Source of the DNA: Peribacillus glennii
GTDB taxonomy: Bacteria; Bacillota; Bacilli; Bacillales; DSM-1321
Direction: 5' to 3'
Length of the DNA: 64,000 nt
Assembly (NCBI RefSeq): GCF_003429105.1
Contig: NZ_QVTD01000003.1
Span: 310,001-374,000, forward strand
The position numbers were made by a program, and so were the translations under genes. The notes under the pieces are model-generated. The model ran no database searches. It was given only the letters and a program-made list of their open reading frames with translations, and was not told the DNA's origin. Shown piece after piece: positions 43,316-51,589 of the stretch (its first letter is position 1; each line of letters opens with the position of its first letter).

Positions 43316-44023
43316 TTATTGAAGGTTTTCCTTCAGCTTCATTTCCTTTTTTCTTTCTTTTTCGTTTTCCACTTTTTGCTGTTTGAAGTTTCCTGCAACA
43401 AGCACACCTATTACGATGAATGCTTCAAAACCATATTTCACTAATGGGTTCGCGAAATAATCGTGCAAGAACGGCTCGTTTACAATCATCTTGGATGCAG
43501 TCCATCCGAGTATACCGGCACCGATTGTAACGATGAATGGGTATCGTTCAATCAGTTTCAGGATCAACGTACTTCCATACATAACTACCGGAATGGATAC
43601 AAGCAATCCTATGATGACCAAGATCATGTTGCCGTGAGCGGCTCCCGCAACAGCCAGGACGTTATCGAGTCCCATGAGGGCATCGGCGATAATAATCGTT
43701 TTGATGGCACCCCACATCGAGTCAGCTGCTTTTACATCGTGCTCTTCTTCATCTACCAAAAGCTTATAAGCAATCCATACTAGCAGCAATCCTCCAACCA
43801 AGTGCAAACCAGGCACATCTAAAAGCACTACTACGAGCAATGTGGCGATGATCCTGATTACAATCGCACCAACCGCACCCCATACGATTACCTTCTTTTG
43901 CTGCTCTTTTGGAAGTTTTCTCGCAGCAAGGCCAATCAAGATCGCGTTATCGCCGGCAAGAACCAAATCTATCAAAATGATTGATAAAAGTGCTGCAAAG
44001 AATTCTCCTGATAAAAATTCCAT
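43316..44023 (-). CDS. TerC-family membrane protein (manganese exporter type)
   Basis: A 235-residue membrane protein with about seven helices. It has the TerC signature: the paired acidic motif LIDLVLAGDNAILIG near the start and ADALMGLDNVLAVAG in the middle. Members such as YkoY and YceF in Bacillus and Alx in E. coli export Mn2+ or help load it into secreted enzymes. ATG 44023 follows AAGGAGG; the frame extends upstream but without a site. The gene is preceded by a yybP-ykoY Mn2+ riboswitch with its own terminator, which fits the exporter role exactly: high Mn2+ permits transcription. The cluster context is unrelated to catabolism. Confidence 0.92.
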   Translation of the reverse strand: MEFLSGEFFAALLSIILIDLVLAGDNAILIGLAARKLPKEQQKKVIVWGAVGAIVIRIIATLLVVVLLDVPGLHLVGGLLLVWIAYKLLVDEEEHDVKAADSMWGAIKTIIIADALMGLDNVLAVAGAAHGNMILVIIGLLVSIPVVMYGSTLILKLIERYPFIVTIGAGILGWTASKMIVNEPFLHDYFANPLVKYGFEAFIVIGVLVAGNFKQQKVENEKERKKEMKLKENLQ

Positions 44024-44134
44024 CAAATTTCCTCCTTCTACTCTGGATATCCACCTACTGACTAGCCTTTTAAGGCTCGGCAGCATTTTGATTGCCCTTT
44101 TGGGTTGGGAAAGCTTAAATTTTTCCTTTTAACC

Positions 44135-44345
44135 AAAAATAAAGAGACCCATGCCATATAATGGCAAAGGTCTCGCTGAGCACTAATTCAATAGGCCAAT
44201 AAAGCCGGTGGAAAAACCACGTAATGACGACTTTATTTCAGGTCTCCCTGACGCTACTCCCCTTCACGGGAACTGCTATTAAATTCGAGGGCTGACCACT
44301 TCCTCCTTAGGAAGAATGGTTGTCCGTCTATGAACCTATGTTTTT
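44135..44345 (-). promoter_or_regulatory. yybP-ykoY manganese riboswitch with expression-platform terminator
   Basis: The minus-strand leader carries the conserved core AAGGGGAGTAGCGTC (44264-44250), a variable hairpin (CGTGGTTTTTCCACCGG region) and GCTCAGCGAGACCTTTGCC (44180-44162). It then forms the terminator stem 44144-44157/44161-44174 with a U-rich tail. These are the hallmarks of the yybP-ykoY motif, a Mn2+-sensing riboswitch. In known cases Mn2+ binding prevents the terminator from forming and turns on the downstream TerC or P-type exporter. The promoter is just upstream. Confidence 0.92.
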
Positions 44346-44373
44346 ATTATACCAAAAATTTTTTTATAGTAAA
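44346..44373 (-). promoter_or_regulatory. Sigma-A promoter of the riboswitch leader
   Basis: TATAAT (44351-44346) with TTTACT (44373-44368) 16 bp upstream on the minus strand. A transcript from here would begin a few bases before the riboswitch aptamer. Confidence 0.65.
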
Positions 44374-44423
44374 CTAAGAAAATTAATCTTTTACATAAAA
44401 AAGCTTTACCACACTAATATGGA

Positions 44424-45044
44424 TCACTTTTGAAGTTCAAAGAGATCTACAAGTCGCGGACCATGCTTAGTACGCAATAAAACATGGCTGTCTCCCCGCG
44501 AAAATTCCAAAAGGGAAATGGCTCCCTTTCCCGTTTCAAGCTGGACATCCAGCCTGACATCCAGCTCGCAAAGGTCTTTCAAAATTTGCCTGGCTTTCTT
44601 TATATCTATAAATCTAGGAATTACTAAATCCAAATCACTGGAAGTATTGACAGTAGGTACGCAGGTTGCCAATTCGAAGCCAACGCTGCCTGTTGGCCCC
44701 CAGGTAACTGAGTGCTTTCCCATAATTTCATTAACCTGTAAAAGCGCGCTTAGCGCTGCTATATAGTGAATTCGCTCGCTACGATGCCAAAGTTTATTCT
44801 CTACTATTTGCTCAGGCGTGATTCTTTCTTTTATTTTTGCGAATGGGAGAAAGGCTGCGAAACGCTCGCTACGATTATCTCCCCTAATTCCTACCGCAGC
44901 CATATCCTTTGTTCCAGATGCCCGGCGCACAACAACATACGGGGCTTTTTTCAAGGAATCGGAAACCCATTCCGGAATCGGATTAAAGCTTATCAGGTCC
45001 TGGCTAACTTCAAGTTTCAAAAGATCATGCGGATTTAGCTCCAT
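44424..45044 (-). CDS. mdcG: Malonate decarboxylase holo-ACP synthase MdcG
   Basis: A 206-residue phosphoribosyl-dephospho-CoA transferase. The nucleotidyltransferase-like segment WGPTGSVGFELATCVPTVNT plus SSDLDLVIPRF carries the Gly-Ser and Asp-x-Asp metal ligands. It attaches 2'-(5''-triphosphoribosyl)-3'-dephospho-CoA, made by MdcB, to a serine of the acyl-carrier subunit MdcC. It overlaps the end of the fused beta/gamma gene by 10 bases and is the last gene of the mdc operon. A terminator is not obvious before the riboswitch promoter, so some readthrough is possible. Confidence 0.9.
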   Translation of the reverse strand: MELNPHDLLKLEVSQDLISFNPIPEWVSDSLKKAPYVVVRRASGTKDMAAVGIRGDNRSERFAAFLPFAKIKERITPEQIVENKLWHRSERIHYIAALSALLQVNEIMGKHSVTWGPTGSVGFELATCVPTVNTSSDLDLVIPRFIDIKKARQILKDLCELDVRLDVQLETGKGAISLLEFSRGDSHVLLRTKHGPRLVDLFELQK

Positions 45045-46729
45045 TGTTTTTCCAGCAGTTCACGAACTTTAATAGATGCAGTACGTCCGCCATTCAAAGC
45101 TTCTTGCGTCTCAAGACGGCTCTTTAAATCAATCGGCGAGGATCGGATTTTGTCTATTGCTGATATCAGGCTATTTTTTACAGTTATGATATCTTGTTCT
45201 TGCGGCACGTCGGCATTGATTCCGTCTAATAGTTCGTCCACTGCCCCCAGCTTTGAAAAAGAGGCAATGTCATAAGCCATAGCCGGTACTTCGCTCGTAG
45301 CTTTTTCAAGCTCTGCAATGGTCCGCCGGGTGATACGGGCGGCAGACTGTTTGGACATGGCATGAACGCTTACACCTTCGTCATTTAAGGCGATCAATTG
45401 GTTTGATTGATACCCATGGGCTAAGAATGCTCCGGAAATGGCCTTGCCAACGATCAATGAAATAACCGGATGCCCTGCTAGCCGTGCCGTTGCATAAGCA
45501 TCAACCGCTGCTGCACAGGCTAAATGAATACCTAGAAGTTCTTCGCGATAGCCATATGCCTGGCTGGGAACGTCAACAATCGCAACAATGGCCCGGCGAC
45601 TGTCTTTATTCCTATGACTTTCAATAATGTCACGAACATATTTGGCAATGGCCCATCCCTCATCCAGGCCGACTTCACCGTTACGGGCCCTTGGAAAACG
45701 GTTATTAAGATCCGGAACAACCGAAATAAAAGAAACGATCTCATCCGCTAATAAAGCTTCCCCATGCACTACGGTTGGAATTTCACTTTCAAGGTTCGCC
45801 ATGCCCGTCAAGGCTGTAAGCCAAGTTCTTCCACGGCTTTCTGTGATATTGGACCGTGTTGGAGAAACAGTTTTCTTTTCACGAATTTCACCCTTGTCCA
45901 TTTTTCTCCATAGTTCCCGTACAGATTGTGGAGTTGTACGTTCGAAAGGATCAATATGGCTCAAAAAATTGCGGTACAAATCTACTTTTTCGGTCCTGCT
46001 TTTCTCTATTTTTTCCACTGTTAAGGCAGCTGCGATTGCCGCTTTAATCTCGTCCATGTCATCATTTGCCAATACATCAGCGAATCCGGTTTCGACACGC
46101 TGTGTTCCACCAATGGTTCCCCATATAAGGGGGCGGTTACTTGAATCAAATTCTTTGATACCCGCCTCTTGCTCAATGACTTCAGGTCCATTGAGGCCAA
46201 ACCGGGCTTCTTTTGTCATAATAAGGTGATTAAACAAGGCTGCTGTAATCGACATTCCGCCGAAGGAGCCCACATCACCGGGGATCACGCCGACTACATT
46301 CACATACTTTCGCAAAGCAACAACAGCAGACTGTATTTCTGAAATGGCCAGCAGCCCATAATTTGCTTCCTGCAACCGCACGCCGCCGGTATCAAATAAA
46401 ACCACAGCAAAGGTCTTCTTCCCCAATTTGTTATCGCGTAAAGCCAGCTCCAGGGCACCTGCAATTTTTGCACCCGAAACTTCACCGATCCCTCCGCCCT
46501 GGAAAGCCCCTTCTATTGAAATGACAACTGCCGGTTTGCCGCCAATTTTCCCTTTGACAATGACTACACCATCATCACTTTGTGGGACAATCCCTTGCGG
46601 AGGCAAATGTGGAGACTCCAGGCCATCAAAAGGACACAGCAATTCGCGGTGGGTTCCTTCATCCAATACAGCCGCAGCCCTCTCCCTTGCATTCAATTCG
46701 ATAAAGCTCACTTTATTTATCACAGCCAT
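45035..46729 (-). CDS. mdcDE: Malonate decarboxylase beta-gamma fusion (MdcD-MdcE)
   Basis: A 564-residue carboxyltransferase-fold protein. The N-terminal about 270 residues match MdcD (beta): SFIELNARERAAAVLDEG, IEGAFQGGGIGEVSGAKIAG and VGVIPGDVGSFGGMSITAAL. The C-terminal about 260 residues match MdcE (gamma), including RTWLTALTG and AGHPVISLIVGKAISGAFLA. The two halves together decarboxylate malonyl-S-ACP to acetyl-S-ACP and release CO2 without biotin. In Klebsiella, Acinetobacter and Pseudomonas beta and gamma are separate genes; here they are one chain without an intervening stop or frameshift. The start GTGAGCGGGC-ATG overlaps mdcC by 17 bases. Confidence 0.93.
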   Translation of the reverse strand: MAVINKVSFIELNARERAAAVLDEGTHRELLCPFDGLESPHLPPQGIVPQSDDGVVIVKGKIGGKPAVVISIEGAFQGGGIGEVSGAKIAGALELALRDNKLGKKTFAVVLFDTGGVRLQEANYGLLAISEIQSAVVALRKYVNVVGVIPGDVGSFGGMSITAALFNHLIMTKEARFGLNGPEVIEQEAGIKEFDSSNRPLIWGTIGGTQRVETGFADVLANDDMDEIKAAIAAALTVEKIEKSRTEKVDLYRNFLSHIDPFERTTPQSVRELWRKMDKGEIREKKTVSPTRSNITESRGRTWLTALTGMANLESEIPTVVHGEALLADEIVSFISVVPDLNNRFPRARNGEVGLDEGWAIAKYVRDIIESHRNKDSRRAIVAIVDVPSQAYGYREELLGIHLACAAAVDAYATARLAGHPVISLIVGKAISGAFLAHGYQSNQLIALNDEGVSVHAMSKQSAARITRRTIAELEKATSEVPAMAYDIASFSKLGAVDELLDGINADVPQEQDIITVKNSLISAIDKIRSSPIDLKSRLETQEALNGGRTASIKVRELLEKQWS

Positions 46730-47018
46730 GCCCGCTCACCTCCAATGCCTGTGCCAGCCTCAGATTCACGACTCCAGGAGTCGCCCCGAAATCATTAATC
46801 GTTACTTTAGCAGCAATGTCATTCACCGTAAAGAACCGGTCCAGCACAAGTTTCCATACCTCCCCGAACCCTTCACTGCCTGTCCTGATATGAATATGTG
46901 CCCTTCCCGAATCAGAAGGCTCGAGTAAAACTTCCAAATCACCGGATCCGACAACACCGACATGGGAGCGTTTATGAATCACCTTTGTCGCTTCGTAATC
47001 AAAAGTCAACGTTTCCAA
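46713..47018 (-). CDS. mdcC: Malonate decarboxylase acyl-carrier subunit MdcC
   Basis: A 101-residue acyl carrier subunit (delta). The N-terminal region HVGVVGSGDLEVLLEPSDSG contains the serine of the VGSGD motif to which the dephospho-CoA-type prosthetic group is attached. It carries malonyl and acetyl groups between MdcA and the beta-gamma subunit. It starts 19 bases after the mdcB stop and overlaps the start of mdcDE, which is typical of tight translational coupling. Confidence 0.92.
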   Translation of the reverse strand: METLTFDYEATKVIHKRSHVGVVGSGDLEVLLEPSDSGRAHIHIRTGSEGFGEVWKLVLDRFFTVNDIAAKVTINDFGATPGVVNLRLAQALEVSGHGCDK

Positions 47019-47036
47019 GCCCTACACCTCCGTTAC

Positions 47037-47900
47037 TTATTTAAATCTTGTAGAAAGGACATGCAGCCGGTCTAAAAATAACGCGGCAGCCAGCAAATCC
47101 GCACTGCCTCCGGGTGAAATGTTGTGCGAAACAAATTCTCGGTCCAACTTCCTCATCGAATCATGTCCAGCTTTTGAAGAACCGCCGGCTCTCAATATGT
47201 TCAAGGCGCCCTCTTTAGCTAGTAAAAGCCCTTCCATTCCGCCCCGATGCAAAATGCATGTGTCATCAAGATTCGCTATCAACATCAGTAAAGCATCCAA
47301 CCTGGCCTCTGTTTCGGGAATCCCGTCACGCCGGGCATTCCATAAAACAGGAAGCGCTTTTGCAATAACATGGGGAAAACCCATTTGGGCCTCTCCAGCA
47401 GCACCAGGCACCCCATAACGGTTTCTCACTTTGGCTCCATTCGTTTCAAAACCGGGTCCAAACCGGTCCGGATAACGAGCAATCGAGCCGGCAGTTTCCG
47501 CAATTATTTGTATGGGACTCATCGGACCATGTATCGCTGCACCTGCTATTAACAACCCGAGAGCCCAAATAGCTCCTTTATGTGTATTGATCCCGCCTGT
47601 CGCCAGAAGCATGTTATTCTCCCCTCGACGGCCGACTTCCGCTAATTTCTCCCGCAACACCCTTCCAGCGGGGTGACGAAAACTAACTTCAGCCATTTCG
47701 GCGAAAGTACTTTGTAAAGCTTCAGCCGAGCGGAGCATCAACCCAATTGACATATCCGAATGGGCACCGGAACTTTCTTGGTCGACCAATCCCGGCTTTG
47801 GGGTTAGGAGCGCTTCCTCCTTAAGGGCATCAACCGCCAATTCAGCCAGACGCTCGCTATATGGAATCCCTTTTGACTTACTCTCTGTTATAAGTATCAT
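47037..47900 (-). CDS. mdcB: Triphosphoribosyl-dephospho-CoA synthase MdcB
   Basis: A 287-residue enzyme of the CitG/MdcB family. It carries LAVDALKEEALLTPKPGLVD at the N-terminus, then TGGINTHKGAIWALGLLIAGA and SPGGSADLLAAALFLDRL. It joins dephospho-CoA and ATP to make the precursor of the MdcC prosthetic group, which MdcG transfers. It lies 2 bases from the end of mdcA and 19 bases ahead of mdcC. Confidence 0.93.
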   Translation of the reverse strand: MILITESKSKGIPYSERLAELAVDALKEEALLTPKPGLVDQESSGAHSDMSIGLMLRSAEALQSTFAEMAEVSFRHPAGRVLREKLAEVGRRGENNMLLATGGINTHKGAIWALGLLIAGAAIHGPMSPIQIIAETAGSIARYPDRFGPGFETNGAKVRNRYGVPGAAGEAQMGFPHVIAKALPVLWNARRDGIPETEARLDALLMLIANLDDTCILHRGGMEGLLLAKEGALNILRAGGSSKAGHDSMRKLDREFVSHNISPGGSADLLAAALFLDRLHVLSTRFK

Positions 47901-47902
47901 CT

Positions 47903-49564
47903 TTACCAGCTCCGGAATTTAGCAGGCGGTTCATAAAGGCCACCTGACCATTCCACTAATTCCTCAACACTTTTGGCAGCTAAAAGTGTCCTTTTGGCAT
48001 CCGTACGTCGTATACCCAAATCTTCCGGCAAGGCGACCAGGCCTTCCTGGCGCAGTTTTTCCGTTACCCGCGGATTTTGGTTCCTTCCAATTGGGGTTAC
48101 ACCTGCCACTGCGGCGATTGCCTCTCGCCTTTCATCAAGGCTTTCAGCTTTATATAAATATGCGACTCCTTCTTCCGTTACAACATGGGTCACGTCATCA
48201 CCGTAAATCATCACAGGTGCTTCCGGCAACCCGGCTTTACGCCCCACATCAATGGCATCCAGTGATTCGACGAAAACCGGGGCATTTCCTGATAGATGGG
48301 TTTCCACCATTTGTACAACGAGCTTTTTTCCCCGGGCAAGCAAGTCGTCCGTAGTGATCATATCCAGCCAGGCATCCGTGGCATGCCTTCTTCCTCTCGG
48401 GTCATGGCCCATATTTGGTGCTCCGCCAAAACCGGTGAGCCTTCCTGATTTTACGGTGGATGAATTTCCGTCCTTGTCGATCTGTAGGGAAGAGCCGATG
48501 AACATATCCACCGCGTATTGACCTGCAACCTGGCAAAAAGCGCGATTCGAACGCAAACTTCCATCACTTCCTGTAAAAAACACATCCGGTCGCTGGGAAA
48601 TATATCTCTCCATTCCGACTTCCCCGCCAAAGCTATGGATGCTTTCCACCCATCCACTTTCAATTGCAGGTATTAAAGTAGGATGCGGGTTTAGTGCCCA
48701 ATGCTTACAGATCTTTCCTCTCAATCCAAGCTGCTCCCCATAGGTAGGTAATAGAAGCTCAATGGCCGCTGTATTGAAACCGATTCCATGATTTAACGAT
48801 TGAACATTATGCCGCTCATAAATGCCGCGTATCGCCATCATCCCCATCAAAATTTGCAGTTCCGTTATGTTTCTAGGATCCCTGGTAAAAAGCGCTTCCA
48901 GCTGATATGGTTTTTCTGCCACAACAATAAAATCCACCCAGGAGCCAGGGATATCCACCCTCGGCAGCTCATCGACAAGTTCATTCACCTGTACGATGAC
49001 GATTCCGTCCTTAAATGCAGTTGCTTCGATGATCGCCGGCGTATCTTCTGTATTTGGCCCCGTATATAAGTTGCCGTTTATATCCGCTTTATCAGCGGCA
49101 ACAAGAGCCACATTAGGAATGAGATCAATGAACAGGCGGCCGTATAATTCTAAATATGTATGGATGGCCCCCACTACTAGCTTGCCATCTTCAATCATTT
49201 GGGAGATGCGCAGGCTTTGAGGCCCGGCGTACGAAAAGTCAAGTCTTTCGGCAATCCCTTTTTCAAAAATATCCAGATGCTCCGGGCGCGAGATACTGGA
49301 CATGATCATGTGCAGCTTATTCACATGATCCGGGTTGATTTGGGCAAGGGAAGCAGAAAGAAAGGAAGCTTGCTTTTGGTTGTTTCCTTCTAAAACAACC
49401 CGGTCTCCTGCGGATATTAATTTCTCCATTGCCTCTACTATCCTGTCTGTCGGCAGAATTCGGCCTTCTGCAATTTCGGCGACCTTCGAAAGCCGGGCCG
49501 CTTTATCATCCCGCCGTGTCGTCCACGAACGACCGGATGCTCCTCTTATTTGTTTTACATTCAA
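47903..49564 (-). CDS. mdcA: Malonate decarboxylase alpha subunit MdcA
   Basis: A 553-residue acetyl-S-ACP:malonate ACP transferase of the CoA-transferase fold. Visible are WTTRRDDKAARLSKVAEIAE near the N-terminus, NLYTGPNTEDTPAIIEATAF and the EVGMERYISQRPDVFFTG segment. It exchanges acetyl for malonyl on MdcC, so malonate can be decarboxylated and acetate is released. It lies 54 bases after mdcH. The AAAGGGGA site is about 13 bases from ATG 49564, somewhat long. Confidence 0.94.
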   Translation of the reverse strand: MNVKQIRGASGRSWTTRRDDKAARLSKVAEIAEGRILPTDRIVEAMEKLISAGDRVVLEGNNQKQASFLSASLAQINPDHVNKLHMIMSSISRPEHLDIFEKGIAERLDFSYAGPQSLRISQMIEDGKLVVGAIHTYLELYGRLFIDLIPNVALVAADKADINGNLYTGPNTEDTPAIIEATAFKDGIVIVQVNELVDELPRVDIPGSWVDFIVVAEKPYQLEALFTRDPRNITELQILMGMMAIRGIYERHNVQSLNHGIGFNTAAIELLLPTYGEQLGLRGKICKHWALNPHPTLIPAIESGWVESIHSFGGEVGMERYISQRPDVFFTGSDGSLRSNRAFCQVAGQYAVDMFIGSSLQIDKDGNSSTVKSGRLTGFGGAPNMGHDPRGRRHATDAWLDMITTDDLLARGKKLVVQMVETHLSGNAPVFVESLDAIDVGRKAGLPEAPVMIYGDDVTHVVTEEGVAYLYKAESLDERREAIAAVAGVTPIGRNQNPRVTEKLRQEGLVALPEDLGIRRTDAKRTLLAAKSVEELVEWSGGLYEPPAKFRSW

Positions 49565-49617
49565 TCCGTTCGTCCCCTTTCCCGTATTAATAAATGAATC
49601 TGAATTCTTTAATATCT

Positions 49618-50547
49618 TTATAATTTTGCTTTTTCCTGCTCTATTAAAATAGCAGCAGTTTTGAGGCCGTTTACCGAAATTGACAGCGAACGCGCACCTT
49701 GGAACTCTTTTGCAGCAAGGTCTGTCAGTACTTGTCCAGGAGGCATTTCAATAAAAAGGCGGGCCCCCAATTCAAATAACACACTGGTCGCATCGTGCCA
49801 GCGGACCGGATTGGAAAGGCTCAAGGCCAAATCTTCCCTAATGGCCTTTGCATTCCTCAATGGCCGGGCTGTCCGGTTTCCGGCATAGGGGATATCAGGT
49901 TCACGTAAAGGAATGGCTTCTAACAATGCTGCCAATTTTACAGTTACTGGCTGCAGCAGCGAACAATGGGAGGGAACGCTTACATTTAACAGAAAGGCCT
50001 TCCTGGCACGATTTTTCAGCACCAATTCAAATGCCTGTTCCAACGCCTTTATTTGACCGGCTAGGACAATTTGGTCAGGTGAATTAATATTTGCGATGTA
50101 AACCGAATCGTCTGCATTGTTATTTTTCAATACCGATGATAATTCAGGCTGGCTAAGCCCTAATACAACACCCATCCCATAATTATCGGGGAAGGCTTGT
50201 TCCATATACTCTCCCCGTTTTTTCACCAATGTGAGGGCCTCTTCAAACTCAAGCACTCCCGCAATGACGGCCGCCCCGAATGCTCCGACGGAATGTCCGG
50301 CGACCATGTCGGGAGTTGCCCCTTCCTCCTGCAAAGCTCTTGCAGTTGCAACGCTTGCTGTAAGCAGAGAAATTTGGGCAGCTGCTGTTGACCGTAATTT
50401 TCCCTCTGTATCCATTGAAAGAATATCAGTTTTTAATAGTTCGCTTGCTTCCTCCAGGGTGCGTGAAACGGCCGGATGCATAGGCAATTCATGAAGCATC
50501 CCGGTTTGCTGCGATCCCTGTCCTGGAAAAAGAAAGGCAACAGCCAT
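49618..50547 (-). CDS. mdcH: Malonyl-CoA:ACP transacylase MdcH
   Basis: A 309-residue FabD-fold transacylase. LFPGQGSQQTGM at the N-terminus, the nucleophile motif GHSVGAFGAAVI (about 87-98) and the His motif VPSHCSLL are present. It primes the decarboxylase by loading malonyl from malonyl-CoA onto MdcC, starting the cycle. Strong GGAAAGGAGG site before ATG 50547. It is the first gene of the operon, downstream of the GntR gene and of a candidate operator. Confidence 0.92.
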   Translation of the reverse strand: MAVAFLFPGQGSQQTGMLHELPMHPAVSRTLEEASELLKTDILSMDTEGKLRSTAAAQISLLTASVATARALQEEGATPDMVAGHSVGAFGAAVIAGVLEFEEALTLVKKRGEYMEQAFPDNYGMGVVLGLSQPELSSVLKNNNADDSVYIANINSPDQIVLAGQIKALEQAFELVLKNRARKAFLLNVSVPSHCSLLQPVTVKLAALLEAIPLREPDIPYAGNRTARPLRNAKAIREDLALSLSNPVRWHDATSVLFELGARLFIEMPPGQVLTDLAAKEFQGARSLSISVNGLKTAAILIEQEKAKL

Positions 50548-50584
50548 GGCAGCCTCCTTTCCGCTCTTCTATAGCAAAATATGA

Positions 50585-50596
50585 ATTGTCGACAAT
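50585..50596. promoter_or_regulatory. Candidate GntR operator before mdcH
   Basis: The perfect 12-bp palindrome ATTGTCGACAAT lies 38-49 bp before the mdcH start. A 9-of-12 match, ACTGTCGACTTT, lies before the GntR gene (51352-51363). Paired sites on both sides of an FCD-GntR gene fit a repressor that controls itself and the mdc operon. Confidence 0.65.
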
Positions 50597-50655
50597 CGAC
50601 TATATGTCAATCCTAATACTCTATCTGGCTAAAGTCAATAAATTTTCCAAAAACT

Positions 50656-51327
50656 CTAAATATTACTTCGATGCTGCAACAGTTTACTTTCTACCCTTTG
50701 GATTACATTATGATTGTGCTTTTCAAGAAGTGCGCTCGCTGCCTCCATTTCGCTTTTCATCAATAATTCCAAAAACATCCGGTGCTCTTCCATGGACTTC
50801 TGGATATGTTCTTCTTGTAGGAAAGACATCCTTTGCAACGCTAGCAGCGGGCGTCCCAGCCTGGAATACATAACCTTTATGATATCGCTTTTGCTCAATT
50901 CGATGATTTGCTTGTGAAATTCAAGGTTCAGGCTGGCATACCTTTTGCCATCTCCCTCGATTTCAGCCATTTCTTGTACCAAATCCTGCATTTTTTGAAG
51001 TATGCTTTCATCGATTCCACGGGTTCTAATCCTCTTCATGGCAAGGTTTTCAATCATCAAACGCAATTCAAGAAGGTCATAAACTTCCGCCTCTGAATAC
51101 CCTTTTACAACAGCACCTTTTCTGGGTATTCTCTCTATCAAGCCATCCGTTGCTAATAAATAAAGCGATTCCCTAACTGGCGCCCGGCTTGTCCCAAATT
51201 CTTCTGCATAGTTCGCTTCAATAATCTTTTCGCCTGGCTTAAGTTCTCCTGACACAATTTGATTCGTAATTCTTTCGGCGATTTTGTGAGATAATGAATG
51301 GTTAAAAAATGAATCCGATTTCGCCAT
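50656..51327 (-). CDS. GntR-family regulator of malonate genes, FCD type
   Basis: A 223-residue regulator. The winged helix (about 15-75) shows IVSGELKPGEKIIEANYA and FGTSRAPVRESLYLLATDGL. The FCD domain has DLLELRLMIENLAM and a LNLEFHKQIIELS metal/ligand motif. It lies immediately upstream of mdcH in the same direction, with a TGTCGAC palindrome on either side. It is likely the malonate-responsive repressor of the mdc operon, comparable in role to MdcY/MatR of other bacteria; this is inferred from position. Confidence 0.9.
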   Translation of the reverse strand: MAKSDSFFNHSLSHKIAERITNQIVSGELKPGEKIIEANYAEEFGTSRAPVRESLYLLATDGLIERIPRKGAVVKGYSEAEVYDLLELRLMIENLAMKRIRTRGIDESILQKMQDLVQEMAEIEGDGKRYASLNLEFHKQIIELSKSDIIKVMYSRLGRPLLALQRMSFLQEEHIQKSMEEHRMFLELLMKSEMEAASALLEKHNHNVIQRVESKLLQHRSNI

Positions 51328-51351
51328 CTTCCTATTTCCTCTCCTTAGACG

Positions 51352-51363
51352 ACTGTCGACTTT
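51352..51363. promoter_or_regulatory. Second candidate operator, upstream of the GntR gene
   Basis: ACTGTCGACTTT shares 9 of 12 positions with the palindrome before mdcH, including the core TGTCGAC. It lies 25-36 bp before the regulator's start and would suit autorepression. Confidence 0.5.
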
Positions 51364-51521
51364 AAATCCATCTTATTACATTACGTATAAGGACACAAAA
51401 TAAAATGTTATGAATCCACCTTTCAAACCCTTTATCTATTGTATTTAATCCGGCTATAAAGTTTTTTAATTATGAAAAAAATCGGCAATCAATGGTTTAA
51501 TAGTAAGGAAATATTCTCACA

Positions 51522-51561
51522 TAAGAAAAGCACAATATATTAAGAACTAAATATATTGTGC
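51522..51561 (-). terminator. Terminator after the Na+/solute symporter
   Basis: A perfect 12-bp stem (51530-51541 with 51550-51561), 8-base loop, with TTTTCTT on the minus strand after it; 28 bases after the stop at 51590. Confidence 0.85.
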
Positions 51562-51589
51562 CAAAGGTCTCTTTTTTAATTTTCTATGT

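Noticed and set aside
45627..46229. Plus-strand 200-codon protein within the mdc operon
   Set aside because: Antisense to the fused MdcDE gene; composition (Ser/Arg-rich) is typical of a complementary-strand shadow.
50585..50596. SOS/LexA-type box
   Set aside because: The palindrome ATTGTCGACAAT does not fit the Bacillus LexA consensus (CGAAC-N4-GTTCG); its place beside an FCD-GntR gene explains it better.
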